DNA of 64,000 nt from Glycine soja (GCF_004193775.1 NC_041010.1:43389562-43453561), one strand, 5' to 3'. Counted from the first letter of the stretch, positions 12,501-26,682 are shown. A program made the numbers and translations. Notes: generated by a model from the letters alone, not told the origin.

Positions 12501-14961
12501 TTGCGTATATATTAAACCAATAGGTTGCTATAAATCAAGCTCTAAGCTCTAGTAGGCTAGCTCGTATATTTTTTCACTTCATTGTTTCGAGCTAGCTAGC
12601 TTCATTAGGTTTTGCAGTCACTTCTCTACTAGGCCATTGTTCTTGTGGTAGCTAGGTATACCACTATCAGAATTGTTTCTCTGTTCCACAAAAAAAAAAA
12701 ACAAAAAACTTAGGTTTCACGTGCTTTTCTGCGTATGACATTCATATTTTTTCATATCTTACCCGTTTATATATCAGTTTTAAAATTGCCACACTTTCTT
12801 TTTCTTTCTTTTTTTTTTCCGGCGAGCACAGTACTCACTCTCTTGTGTTGCATTGCACAATTTCATCAGAAATATCAGACACTCTGAATTTGTTGTGAAG
12901 AGCTTCTTTAGTATTTTTTTTTAAGCTTAGTAAGATTATTGCATGTGATGCAATTCTCTACCTCATATGTTTTTCTGTTTATAGTACACAAGTGGCTGAG
13001 TTGCAACTTTCTTTCTACCCTTAGTCCCTTACTATTGCTAGATAGAAAGGTCGTTATAGCAGATGTGTAATTCAGTCACAGGTAATTATTTAACAATTTA
13101 CCGATTGACTCAAATAAGATTTGATATACATATTTCCAAAACAAAGATATAACCATCTTTTAGGAAAATATATAAGAATATACACATTTTGTCTACTTTG
13201 TTTTGAAAATCCTTATGAACATTTATTTTTGCGGTCAAAGTTGCTTTATCGATCGATCCTCAAACTATTATACACTTTGATTAATATGAAATGTTAAGTT
13301 TCATTTATTTGTCACCCATTTATTCTATTTTAATTAACCTAACTCAATATAATATAATTTTTTTAACCTAACTCAACCCTATATTATTACACTTTGTGTT
13401 TTTTTTTGTAGGCATTACACTTTGTGCTTGATTGCTATTATTAGGGTAGTGCTATAGTATCCCATATATAATTCAGCAATAAAATAAAATAAAATAGTGT
13501 CCCATATATATTGACATTTGTTTTTATTTGAGAGGGTATATTGGCATTTGTTTTAAAAATAGTTGGAGTCTTCTACAAGGCGTTGGAGTTACGTATATAT
13601 GATATGGGACATGAAATTCCTATCATGGTTATAATGATTTGCTTGCATGATTTGGTGCCCTCGGAATAACTAATTAAAGAGCTAACTTCTTGTATTCGCA
13701 ATCTCAAGTCTATAGCTAGGCTAGGTATATGACATCTTTTGCTTGCCTTCCAAATCACAGATAGATTTCAGTGCATATGCGGGGTATATATTGCGAGACT
13801 TAGGAGCAAAGAATATGCGGTACCATCATCTGGTTGTCTTGTGTGTGTGTTAAGTACTGTTTTCTTTTGTTGCTTCATCATCAAATATTATCACACAAGC
13901 CAAATCAAGATCAGGCCCATAGGTGCGGGGTAATGAACTTTTAATTAGATTTCTAACTTTTGAGAATAGATCCTTAAATAACCCTTGATTTGTCTTAGTA
14001 TTTAAGATTGATTCTTGATGGACCATCACGAATCATTATATATATATTTTTAATCTTTGTTTCCAAGAAAAGAGAGCTTATGAGTAATATAAGAATCTTT
14101 GAAGGAGAAGATCGTATTTATGAATTAAAACCAAACAAATATGTATTAAGATTTTATATTTTCATCTCATTTTTTTATACCATAAATTTATAATAATTCT
14201 TAGCATAAAGAAATTTAAAAAGAAGTATTTATTCTTTGTTACAAAGGCACAGACACAGAATTAAACCATGTTCAAATTGATTAAGAAAAGGACATATAAT
14301 ATTTATAAAATCTTTTTTTGCAACTTATATAACACTCTCTTCTCTTTCTCTTTGTCTCTATATATATCATAATACCAGTATGTATTCTCTCATTTGTAGG
14401 AGAAAAAAGTTGTATAGTTTTGATGTATAAATTGAGTTTTTCTTAAAGAAAACAATAACTTGTTAAATAGATGTTCAAAATTAACAAACAAATTAAAAAA
14501 AGAGAAAAGAACAATTTATTCTGTAACAATTTATTCTGTAACTATTTCATTTAATGGTAACAACATAGATATAGATATGCCATATATATATATCGACCAC
14601 CCGGTCATAATCCAATGAAAACATCGGATGTGGCTGTTGGACCTTGGCTTAAAACTCATCATGCATGCGAAGCCAATATATAATGCAACTTTTATATAAC
14701 CCTGCAAAGCTGTCCATCTTCAGGGAAATACAGATGACTTTTTACGGACTATTTGATCCTTCCATTAATTTTTCTTAATTGAATATGCTAGAAGCTTAGA
14801 TAGAAGTAGTGGAACGAGAAGCTCCACAATATTTAAAGTTTTGCTCATTACGCACGTTTATTATGTACAGGCACTTAGACAGTACTTGCAAGTGATGTTT
14901 TAAGCTAATTAAGTACCCTATAATTAGTATGTACCCAAAACCAATTTATAATGCAGCCACA
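8422..14961. other. Long AT-rich intergenic region between MADS and NAC genes
   Basis: Begins with the MADS 3' UTR, with an AATAAA-like signal around 8457-8463. The rest is AT-rich, with homopolymer runs and no open frame carrying a recognisable domain. A less AT-rich stretch at about 12150-13060 looks more gene-like, with pyrimidine tracts and a tttgcag acceptor-like site near 12610, but I could not assign a product or an RNA. Two near-copies of a cccatatata motif lie at about 13460 and 13500. Confidence 0.5.
9474..9508. repeat. Short (AT)n microsatellite
   Basis: An AT dinucleotide run of about 35 bp in the intergenic space downstream of the MADS gene. A similar run of about 26 bp lies near 8237-8262 in the last MADS intron. 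Confidence 0.9.
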
Positions 14962-16771
14962 CTATTTCCACAAATCAATTGGGCAGCTGGAGTTTGATGT
15001 TGATGCATTTTGTTCAGGCACCACTAGCTTTTGTTTGTCCAAATGTCTGAACTGTACACTGCTATTGTCCGTGCCTTGAAAGATATTTTCTTTGGAAGCA
15101 TCTTGACTAAGTTGTGAAGCAACAAACTTGTCAAGCACTCGCCAATCAGTCACTGGATCCACTGCTTGTTCATTGGAATTGTTAATGTTGCCATAGGTTG
15201 CCTGAAAGTTTTGCTGACCAACATGTTCTTGTTGTATGAGTGATGGGGGAAGCAGAGAAGTTGAGTGGTTTACATGGTCTAGAACATATCCTTCCATGGG
15301 ATTATTAATAGGTGCTATGGCAGAAGCAGATTGAAGCAGTTTTGGGCTCTCTAGAAGTGGAAGCTGGAGGAAGTGGTCACGAGGCAATTGGTATGGCGGC
15401 AAATCTAGCTCTTTCTTGCAAGGATATGGTAGCTGCTGGTAGACCAAATTAGATTGACAAGTTTGCTTTGGTGAGTCCAAGTCTTGCATGAAAGAGACTT
15501 GCTCATCATACCAACAGGAGGAGTCATGCTCACTCACTTTACGCATGGTTGTTACTCTCTTCTTGAATACTCTACACACAACCCATCCTTCTTCCTGCTT
15601 CAGCCATGCAGACATACAAAATTCAAAGAGTCCACGTGGAGGACAAAACCATTGTTAGTTTATGGGGATGTATTGAGAGACTCACCAAAAAGAAAGTTGT
15701 ACATATAGCTAACTAATTAACAAAGCTAATAGAAGCTAACCAATTATAAGGAATCAAATTAAGATGAACTCTATACTAGATAATGCAACATGCATGATGT
15801 TCTTTACTTTTATCGTTGGATTAATGATTCCCAATTACGTTTAACTTGCTTGTCACTCGATCGATAGAGCTTTTGCACAATTGTATATTTAATTTCCACT
15901 AATTTCGTCAAACAGCTTGTGACTTGTTAATTATAAAATGAACTCAAGGTGGAGCTCTTTATTTTTCTAGGGTGATGTTCAAAAGTGAAGATTAGTAAAA
16001 GGGTTATTTATATTTTGAAGAGTCTGATTTTTCCACATAAATTTTTACTCACTATAAAAACTTTCTATTTATATCTCTCTCTACAGATCAATAAGTCAAG
16101 CAAGACTTTTGGAAAAATTCAATTCCATCTCTCATACAAACACTTATAATTAATTAAATAAATAAATATCAGGAAACAGTTTTAATTTGTTTAAAAGCAT
16201 ATGACTTGAGAAATTATAACTTGCCTGTGGAGTGCCATTTTCATCTGTTTCAAGCCGATACTCGTGCATTATCCAATCTGACTTTTGTCCATTTGGAGCT
16301 CGACCTTTATAAAAGACTAAGGTTTTCCTCATGCCTATCAGCTCGTGCTTGGAATAGATTGCCTTGTCTCTTCCTGTTGCTTTCCAAAACCCTGCTGCAG
16401 TTGCTCTATTTGTGCGAGTTCCAGTTGGATACTTCTTATCTTTATGGCTAAAGAAGTACCATTCATTTTGCTCTTCTGCTCCTATTCTGCAAATCTCTTT
16501 AAAATTTAAAACGAAAAGAAAAAAACAATGCAAAGTTAACAATATATCTTTCACCAATAAAATCGCCCCTCTAGAATTTAGATGCTATGAATTGAACTCG
16601 ATCAGTTCTACCTTGAAGATCCCATGGCTCAATTTTGTAGAGGTCAACATCTTTTATCACATCTAGATCAATCCTCCTTGAAGCAATTTTCTTCCTAAGG
16701 TAGTAATCAACAAGTTCTTCATCCGTAGGATGGAACCTGAAACCGGGGGGGACATGAGTAAAAGTATTCAT
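14962..16771 (-). CDS. NAC transcription factor, VND group (xylem vessel differentiation)
   Basis: Master-switch type regulator; VND proteins turn on secondary wall and cell-death genes in vessel elements. Exons on the minus strand: 16771-16612, 16496-16225 and 15594-14962, giving 1065 nt and 354 aa. The NAC domain fills exons 1 and 2 and the start of exon 3: subdomain A ([18 protein letters not shown]), B ([20 protein letters not shown]), C ([20 protein letters not shown] and then [16 protein letters not shown]), D ([20 protein letters not shown], then WIMHEYRL) and E ([13 protein letters not shown]). The tail has the VND-type blocks [27 protein letters not shown] and a terminal SCPIDLWK. 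That C-terminus fits the VND1-6 branch better than the shorter VND7; I do not assign a number. Exon 2 ends in a GC rather than GT donor (CAG|gcaagt). The phases fit at both introns. Confidence 0.93.
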
Positions 16772-16799
16772 GTTCTCCCACTCTTGTAATCAGTCCTGC
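16772..16799 (-). promoter_or_regulatory. NAC 5' leader with probable 5'-UTR intron acceptor
   Basis: On the minus strand, tttaatttgcag is followed by a 24-nt leader directly before the ATG. This looks like a genuine 3' splice site at 16797-16796, so the mRNA leader probably starts in an upstream non-coding exon. The matching donor and exon are not identified with certainty. Confidence 0.5.
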
Positions 16800-18365
16800 A
16801 AATTAAATAAATTGGATCATATAAGATACTCCCATCCGATACTTCGTAATTTACTAGCTTGACCAAATTTAAACATCAGTATGATAGAAAGTATGATCAA
16901 GTAAACTTGGCTTTTTATCATCATGTCAACAAGTTTACTGTATACCAGTACACCGCATACAAATAAAAAAAATGTCATATTAAAGAAATAAACAAGCAAC
17001 AGGGAAGTTTTCAATATATAGTTTGGAAACTGATCAGCCAATTGATTTTCCAGATATAGTTATATTCATAAAATTAATTTCCTTTTCAACCCAGGTGAAA
17101 GGATTAATAAATGAAACTGGAGATGAGAATTGTAAAAATTTAACTACTTTAACACATGGATTAAAAAATTTAACAATTTTAACATCAAATATCTGTCCGC
17201 CCTGTCACTTGAGCTATTCCAAATTGGGAAAGACAAATAACTGTTCTCTTGCACTTTGATAAGGCAAATTTGATCATTGTATTGAAATTTTCACCCTTCG
17301 TGAATAATTAAGAAAATATTGTGGCATTGTTCTGTTCCTTTTCTTTCTTTTTGTTTAATAATATTTTCCCTGAATGTATTGACAGTAACCATGATTAGAG
17401 TAAGTTAAAAGTAGTTTTCCACTCATAAGTTTTAACATTTAATAGTAACTTTTTAAAATTAAGGAATGAGGTTACCGTACAGACAAATAAGCTCAACTTT
17501 TCTGCATAACTTTACTACACAGTAATGACTTCAGAAGATAAAGTGAATAATAAACATCAAGTTTATTAGCAATCCTAAGTTTAAATACTTATTTGACCTA
17601 AATTTTCACAACCGAGGATTAATCTAAAACCTTAACTTTTTTTATATAGAAATACTTTTTTTACAACTCTTTTTTTTCTCTATCTTTAACCGTCAAATTA
17701 CCTATCTTAATTATATCACTTTTTCTCTTCTCTTCCCATCTTTCTCAAGTAGTAAGAGATCGAAGTTGTATAATTTAAAATAAACTTTAATTTCTCCAAA
17801 AGAAAGGTGGCAGAAAAAATAAATGATATACTTAAATTACCATACATCTCATCAAAATGTCTATATACAAGACGTTGATAATATTAAAGATTATATAGAT
17901 CAGATAGTGAATATATTGGAGAAGAAGAATAGAGTTGCTATTTAGTATTTGTTTCTTTGTATATATATAATATGTATGGAGAAAAAGCATGATCATCATT
18001 ATCCGTGTGAAATGTTCACATAGTCAACACACATGCAATAAGAGACACTCACAAGACTTACTAGTACTAGATGAACATACAAGTGATTGTCACTCATTGT
18101 GATTGCCACTAATATATGAGCCATGCTTATAAAGTAGGGATAAAGTTCATGAACCTTCTTATAATGTCTAACAGTATGCTTAAGGTTTATAACCCAGATC
18201 ATATAGAAAAGAGCCTCCCTAGCCCCTGGGGAGGAGGGTGGTGCAAATTAAATGAATTGAAAAGCCCCTTTAAGGATTCGTTGAGTTTAAGATCTGAGAA
18301 GTGAGAAGTCTCCCAGTTCTATATATATGATAACAAGTTGTTCACATCGATGATTTAGAAGAAAG
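16800..18365. other. Spacer upstream of the NAC coding exons
   Basis: AT-rich, no protein-coding exon recognised. If the NAC 5'-UTR intron is real, part or all of this stretch is that intron. Confidence 0.4.
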
Positions 18366-18572
18366 GATCCGGGTAAGGTGGTTCAGTCTTCACAGACAAA
18401 GCAAATTAAAAAAACTAAAAAAGGAATCGAAGATACAAAAATAATTTAGACAGAAAGATAAAGAGAGCTCACAGATTAAGCTAACTAGCAATAGCCGTCT
18501 TCACAGATCTGGGTACGGTGGTGCAGTCACAAATCGATTTTCGTCCAAAAATGAGTTGGTGTTTATATAAAC
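18366..18572 (-). promoter_or_regulatory. Candidate upstream promoter/leader for the NAC gene with a 23-bp direct repeat
   Basis: On the minus strand a tttatataaac motif at 18572-18561 could be a TATA box. Two copies of a 23-bp sequence follow, at 18506-18528 and 18366-18388 (20 of 23 positions equal on the plus strand, start GATC, end CAGTC), each next to a TTCACAGA block. This is less AT-rich than its surroundings. The link to the NAC gene is inference from strand and distance. A second leader-like stretch (CT-rich on the minus strand) lies at about 18930-19260. Confidence 0.3.
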
Positions 18573-21500
18573 TGAGATGAAAGTGGTGGAATATGCCTCA
18601 ACTAATTAACTCCAACATATATAGTGGAAGCTCCTAAACCAGACAAAGATTTTCAACGACAATAAAAGTACTAAAAAAAGGTTCAAACAGTAACAAACAC
18701 AAGTCCTCGGGAATAGAAACTGTCAACTTTTTATTTTTACTTTTTGTTCTCTCACAAGTCACAACCTGTGCTGTGTATGTTTTACTTGTGGGATCAGATC
18801 CCGAGGAAAAAGCATAAACAAGGAACAGAAAGCGGCAACGTCTGAGGATCAAAGCTGGAAACGGAATAACAAAAGGGAAGACAAGTAGGGTTAAACAGGA
18901 AGGAAAAAAGCAATATAATAAAATAAAACCCTAATGCTTCTCTTTGGTTTCTGGCAAACAATATATGGTATATATCATGAACAAGGTCTCATTGTCGGTT
19001 GAGCTGAATTGGTGGGAAAGGTTTTTGAGTCAGAGAGGGATAGAAGGTGGCGGAAAAATGGCAGAGGGAGAGGCGCAAGGAAATTGTTTCTGCTGTGCCA
19101 CCTCTACCCGAAACTGAACGAGACCCAACCAACAAACAACGAGTAAACAAGAAAGGCAACTTTTTTTTTTCTTTTCTCTCAGAAGGGTCTCTTTCAATTC
19201 TCTGTATCAATTAATCTGCAAGGTTTGCATAACATATGAGCTAGCTAGCTAGGTAGGTTGTGAAGGGCAGAGAGGAACTAACAGCACAGGCCAATGACAA
19301 ATCTTAAAGGGCTGCCACAACACAAGAACTAAAAAGAGTAAACAAAATTGGTGGTGACGTATTGGAACAGCCAACCCTTTCTGGCTTTTACAAAAAAGTC
19401 ACACACAAATGAGGCATGGTGGCCCCCACCTTCATTCTTAGTCCCTACCATTTCCACCACCTTCGATTCTCAACTGTAATTAAATTGTGATGATGGTCTT
19501 TGGAAGTGACACTGGATCTCGTGCATGTTCTACGGGACATTTGGCCCTCATATATATATGACAAATCTTCAAAAGCTATAGGCTAGGCTTGGCTAATGGT
19601 TCCTCTTCTTGTCCCTTTCATGTTAATTCTGTATCAGTACTAGTGATGGTTGTTTGTCTTATAATTAGCCTAATGATACATTTCTTGCAGGCCTTGCATC
19701 AATCTCAAATGACTAAAATTATAGTAGTGATATTAACCATACTAGTTAGAACATATGTATTTATTCATTCACCTGATTAATCCCAAAGTTGTTCCCTCAC
19801 AAACAATTGGATGGCTGTTCCTCTAATAATGATATCAGAGTAAATGTGAAAAAGTTTATGTCTTTAAAGTAATAATTATTTCATTTGTCTTGAGCGAGAC
19901 AAAAGAAAAAAATTAATTAATTGTTTGAACCAAACATTTTCTTTTCTGATTAAGAGACATTATATAACTTTTTGTGATAATAACTTTGAGAAAAAAGTTA
20001 TATATCAATAATAATGTAATTTTTACACATTTATCTAATCATAATTTATTATATATAATAAATTTATTAATTTTTAAAATAATTATTTTAAAATAATTTA
20101 AATGAGGATTTATGATTAAATGATAGTGTAAGTAGATAAAAATTAAATTCATGCAACTAAAATTTCCTGCATTAAACTTTATAAAATAAGTACTTCATAA
20201 ATTTTGTTATTCCAGAGTTGGTACTAATTAACTAAACCAAGAGATTGAATTAGTAAAATATATGTAGAACTCATGATGTATTTGAAAAAAAAACATGAAA
20301 TTAATTAAAATCTAGAAACATACTTTTCTGTATCTAAACATGAATTATTGTTACAAAGGCAGGTTTGAATTGAAATACATTAATGACCATGCATTTCTTA
20401 TGTGCTTGAAATTGAATTCCCAATTGATAAGTACTCCTCTGTATTGATTATTCATCTCTCCATAAAATTAATTAAGTTTTCAAACAAGCATCTATTAGCT
20501 AGTTAAGTCATTATTATTGGCAAAAAAAAAAAATCCTAGGAATTAGTAAACTTTCGATCAAGGATACCTCTCAGGTATGCTACTAGTGAATTGACTGATA
20601 AATATAAAATGCTATAGTTAAAAGAAAATTAAGCACTTGTGAAATAAAAGAAATAAGGTAAATGAATTGGATGAATTAAAATCAACTTATGCCCTTTAAA
20701 TTTGCAAAGTTAAATGAGAAATCTTTTCCAAAAGTCTTACCGAAGAGTTTATCCAAATAGAGTTAGTACAGTACATTGAAATCTGTATTACCAACTCTTT
20801 AGCAAATATATGTGCAGTTAAAGTATCTGTTTTAGGAGTGCTGTGAATATCATTCAAGAAAGATCGCAAAAAAATAGTTATATCTTGATATAGTATTGGG
20901 AAATCCAAAGCTAGATGATGAAGTGTTAATTTGTTGCGAGTTATTTATGAATTTATTATTTCTTAAAAAAATACAGTAATTAAACAACCAAAATGAAAAC
21001 TCAATTGAAGCACCGAACTAATTAGTTAATTTCCTTTCTTCCTAACTGCATACGATAGATGATTATGCAATGCTAATTACAAGGAATTAAAGTCATTAAG
21101 GGAATAGAAGGCATAATCGATCGATACAACATTGAAGTATTCATCACCTGTGCACCACAGATTGATCAATGAAATTTTTATTCAACTACACTACTCCAGT
21201 ATCGACACAATGATGTTTTTCAATTTTATTTTTTAAAAAATCCTATTAGTGTATAATCAATCCCACATTGGTTTGGCATGATTTCATTATTATACTTAGA
21301 TGTAACTAATTTACTTGCGACCAATGCGTTTCCATCACACTATCGAGGGTCATAATTGATGCTATGTATATACAGTTTCTCCTCTCAGTGGTGGACTTTA
21401 TTACGGAATTCAGTTCCCATCCCAACAACTGGAAATAATCCCGTCCCGTTCTCAGATAGAGTTCACATGTTTGATCAACGGCTAGCATTGCATGAAACCC

Positions 21501-24500
21501 CAGTCCTTCGCATTTGAACACTGGATGTTCACATCCAATTTTTTTCTCTCGTTTTTAGCCATAAAATCATTTTACTTTTTTTTTTTATAATTAATTGCTT
21601 GCACATGTGTAATAAATTTTATTTTTATCTGCATATAAGAAAATAAAGTTTTTAATTTAAAATTGGGCCGGTATGCTCTGTATATCATCATTTGGGTGAG
21701 ATTTAATTAAAAGATCGGTCACATGTTTGTGATGTTAGACACCGGAGAAGAAAAATAAAAAAAAAATAGATACATAATTCTTTTTTTAAAAAAAAAAAAG
21801 AGATATAGTTCACACAAACATAAAATATCTAAAATGGAATAAAAATAACAAAATTACATTAAAAAGAAAACAATGAATTGATGTTAATTGTGAGAGAGTT
21901 TGACTCCCTTTAAAAAAAACGTTACCAAGTGTCTTCACTCTCTTTAAGCGTGAATCTTCCTCTTTTTCTTCTTTTTTTTGTTGTTGTGAAAAGTGTATTT
22001 TAATTAGGCCTTAGTTACCCAGAGGTAATCACTAATTGGCTTGTACAGCCTAAATGTAAAAAGGGAGATACGACTATTAACAAATTGCTAAAAAAGAAAG
22101 TAATTTTTTTTCATCTCCGTTATGGATTTCTTAAAGTTTCTTGTGTAGACTTTCACATTATTTGCTTTTATCTTTATGCGACATTTTTTTTTTCGTTTTA
22201 CATTATACGATGTTTGTTCTGGTCTTTTAATATATATGTTATACATTTAATATATAAATAACGTCATTACTTTTGTATACATAAAAAAAAACGTGGTTAC
22301 TTTTGTAACGATTAACGACTTTATTAAATGTACCACTCTACCGGGGTGCATGGAAAATCAAATAATATTCTTTTAGAAGGTATATTAGGTTGTTGAGAGA
22401 ATTAGCTTGAGGAAGTCAATCATAAAATTTAAATAGATTATTCCAAAATCGTTTCAAACTATAGACATACAAGCAATAGTGCATTTGTTATCATAATAAC
22501 TTTGTTTTTGAAGGAAGGATTTGTTATGTGGTATCCATTTTACAAATATTCTGAAGTTCCTGAATTGTAACTGTTAAATATTTTTATACTTTTTATGAGC
22601 ACAAGAGTACGTATGTGCAGTTGTAAAATTTGTAGAAAACTTGAGAGATGGACCCAAATCTGAAAAACTAGAACAAGGCTTTTGTTTTTCAAAGTAAAAT
22701 CATTGGGCCCATTCACAAGGCTTTTGCAAAGCGGCTAAGCTTGCTAAGCTAGCCGGCTTAGAGATATAAGCCCAAGCCAGTGAGTCGGTGACCAGTGTGG
22801 TGGAATGTGGGACCCACCTTCGTTTGATGGCTGAGTGTACGTAGCGGCTTATGGTCTGGCGTGAGCTAGCCTATATGATTAGAATTGCAAGTTGGGCTTA
22901 GTTGTGCGGAGCCCACTATGGTCCATCTTCTCTCTTTTTGTTGGGAATTGGGATGTTCATCTCCCACACTTTTGCACAACAACACGTGCAATTTTACCCC
23001 GAGTGGGCAGAGCAACTCATTATAACAATACAAACTTATTACTCACAACCTAATTATTGTTGTGGGTGTTTTCTTCAACCAAAATATTACTTTGTCTTTA
23101 TAGCAAGAAGATATTGGTTGTACACCAATATAAATGTGTAAAATGGATATGGGAACAAGGCTTGCAATGTACTAGTTGAACAGGCTCTTGTGGAAAAGGT
23201 TATCTTATAATTGGGTTTTGTGTGAGCGTGGGTATTATTTGCACCTCACAATAATAATAATAATACCAATAAGGATTCGCGGAATCACACATTAATCAAT
23301 TTTCAAAATAAATAAATGCGAAAATGTAAAAAGCTGAGTTGACCTTTTGATGTGGGGTTGTGATTCAATCAAGTAGACCCCATTGATGAATCATCACTTG
23401 TTGCTGACGTGGCAAGGCAATCCAATGGGGATGCGGCTTCTGAAATGCACATGGGGCCCCACCTCTGATATCACTATCTCGTTTGCATCATGGATGTTCT
23501 CCAATTTTTCGCAGAATCGTAGGCTTTCTATGGGGTCCATGCCAGAGTTGGTATTGGTTGCTTATCCTCTACACATTTTATACTCCCCAAAGACAACGTT
23601 GCCCTTTAGACTACCCTTTCTTTCCAACTGAACCTCTCGAAGTTGTGTAACATTGAACGAGGATAAAATGGGAATGTAGGGTTCAAAAATAAATCAAGAG
23701 TATAATGTACCTAAGATGAGCATGAAATGCTAAAGCTGTGAGTGTCACTTCAGGTATGGTACATCTGTTATAAAAAAATATAATATGTAATCATGATATA
23801 TACTACGGGATATATACTCTATAATATATATATCAACTTTTACCCAACTGACAAAAAAAAAATTACCCTTTTCTGCATACAAAAATTAGGGAGAAGGAAA
23901 TGAAAATATTGATACATGCATTGTAATTTCTTTTGTATTTTTTATCTAGTTATCTACTTGCTCCTTACAAACAAATCAGGGTGGACATTATTTTATTTTA
24001 TTTTCCATCGGAAAACACAAAGGCCATTATTTATTTATTTACACGAAGATCTCCCCCCACATGAATGAGAAAAGTATAGGGTCTGGTAATGTTTGTTAAA
24101 TTAAGTCATCATTTTTATATGATATTACAAGTATTAGACGAGCCTCACATCAAAGTGATAAGTGACTTGTTAAAAGAGAACAATAAACATTATTTATCTG
24201 TGTATATCCAGGATTTGTCAACTTATTTCATCAATGAAACAAAAGGTCGTGGAAATAGCCTCTGGGGTTAATCATTTTAATAATTGTGTTATTTTTCTAG
24301 TTTCCATTGTGTCATCACCTTGTTTTCACAAAATGGTAATAATTGTGTACATGATTACATGTGGGTTTATGCCACCTTAAAAATGATAATACCAATTATG
24401 GTTAATGTGAATAAGATATAGAAAGGATTAGAAGAAGTGTCTTTAATTTGGAATCATAGTCACCAACTTTGTATTGTTTCGCAGTTATGCAATAAACTGC

Positions 24501-26670
24501 TTCACAGTAAGTATAACATACCACACTTGTATTTTATTCTTCACACGGCAGAACACGTATGTATGGTGAGCTCTCCATTATGTCATGCTCTCGTAATAAA
24601 ACGCGTGAGGAAAAATATTCGAATTAAGTCATACCCTTTCAATTACTGAAAAACTAACCATCTATTCGTTTGTTTTCACCCTCCTTCTTAACTAATTAGT
24701 TAATAATGTTTCTGTTATTGAGATCTAATCATAGAATAGACTAGAGACGGCAAAGAAATAGCCGTGGGTGCAAGGAATAGACTAGAGACTAGATCACTCA
24801 AACTTTTGACAGGAAAAACTTAACGTAACTATAAGTTTAGATCTAGAGTTGAGTTTTCTTTTCTCTATCATGCATATATTCATATACATAATGACTTAAT
24901 GGTCAACTTTAAAAATAAATATACTTGTCAGAAACTTAAGGTCAGCCCAATCTTATGGCCAGTAAAGGTTAGCCCAATACTCGCTTTAGATCTCTTAAAG
25001 ATAGTTTTTACTACTACTAATCATATTTTTAAAAATAAAATAGTAGTATTTATTTGATAAATAATATTAAATTATTAAAAATAATTATTTTTTCTAAAAA
25101 AGATTATTATAATGATTTTCTCTCTCTGAATTGAACTGTATATTAGTAGTGGAGCAAAATCGAAACAAATAAATAAATAGTGGGATAAAAAAATAATTAA
25201 TCCTATCTCGATTTATTGTTTATTATGTTAGAAACTAAAATAAATAATTTTTAAAAATTTAAATATTAAAAAATATATTTTAAATTTCAGGAATTAAAAA
25301 ACATATCCCAAAATTTAGGGACAAGTTAAGCCAAAATTATATTAGAAAAGTTATTGCGAATGACCCTATAGAATCACTTGACTAACTAATTTCCATGCAC
25401 CACTTACCGCATACATACATTATCATAGTCTGGGGATCATCATATAGACCGTTAAGCAACGAAGGTGATGTTTACCTAAAAATCATATTGAAATGTGTCA
25501 GTTCAGGAGAGTGAATTTAGGTCTACAGATCAGAAGTTCAAATTATCACCCGTCTTTTATGATAAAATAAATATAAGCTTTTGATAAGTGTTTTGAATTT
25601 AAATATTTTTCGGACCTTGAATTAATTAGGACATCATTTTCTTCTCTTAAATATTTCTAAAAAAATATATATTATTTGAGTAGTTTGTTATGACAGCTCT
25701 TTCATACGTTGATATACACGTTTTAAGCCTTGCCCATAACGTATTTAGTTTGTGTATATTTTCTATGAAAGCCTTAAACTGTTATAAAGTCGTGGAATCT
25801 GAGCAACAAAGTAGCCAAGAAAACTAAAATCGATTTCGCTAATTTCTTTTGAAATTAAAAGAAAAATGAAAATATTTTTTTTATCAACAAACAAATGTTA
25901 GTAGTTAATTTTTATTAGAATATTAGTGGAGAATTTTAAATCCTTGACTTTTTTTTTCTTTTTCTTTCAACCACCAAATCAATCTTAACTCTTAAGAATG
26001 AAGAAGCATTTACTAGAGTTTAATTAAATGAGGAATCAAATACGATTTATTGGAATGGATATATTATAAAACCCATCCCTTAGGAAGAAAAAAAACACTA
26101 ACTACGTTTCTCTTTGAAAGAAGATACTTACATTGAACACGACGTACCATGGAATGGGGGAAGGGCCAAAGAAAAGAAAAAAAATGTTATTCATGTTATA
26201 AAATCATATAACAACTTATATGTGAATAAAAAATATATATAAGAACTTATAATTTTTTTCCATTTCCCTATTACATTATTTGTTTTATACTTTTATTATA
26301 GAATTTCCTCTCTCCTCTTTGTGCCTCTAGAGAAACATTGAATTCTCATATGGGTTGTGTATGCAAATGTATGTTTTGAAGGTCAAAAATGAAGTGAAGC
26401 CAAAGTAAGGCAGTATTTAATTAAGTAAAGAAAGTCGCCATTAGAAATAAGTATAGAATGAGAGAAGCATTGAAATGCATGGTTTGGGAGTAACATTCAT
26501 GATTTAGCCACTTCATACACACGCTCCGCCATTCCTCCATTTCTGTATCATCAACATTCTTTCTAGCGCAAATAAAATGCTTTGCGTAGCCTTTTAAGAT
26601 AAACATAATCCGTACGCCTCAACCCTTCCTTATCCTTTTCCAGAATATACGCTTTTAACGCACATTATAT
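18573..26670. other. Intergenic region between NAC and GH9 genes
   Basis: About 8 kb without a supported gene. It is mostly AT-rich. A weak fold-back pair lies around 20020-20160 (ttatctaatcataattta against its near complement near 20110-20150), of the kind left by small MITEs. Less AT-rich islands at about 21300-21530 and 22640-23640 have short open frames with no recognisable domain. A short (AAT)n run is at about 23250. Confidence 0.45.
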
Positions 26671-26673
26671 TAT

Positions 26674-26682
26674 GTATATATA
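26674..26682 (+). promoter_or_regulatory. Candidate TATA box of the GH9 gene
   Basis: A gtatatataac motif lies about 95 bp upstream of the ATG at 26773, a normal distance for a plant TATA box with a leader of about 65 nt. Confidence 0.6.

Noticed and set aside
21306..21521. Minus-strand 71-codon frame in a less AT-rich island
   Set aside because: I could not tie it to any family. It may be a transposon scrap, but nothing seen supports that.
22902..23631. Short plus-strand frames in a GC-richer stretch
   Set aside because: No recognisable motif and no splice partners; treated as spacer.
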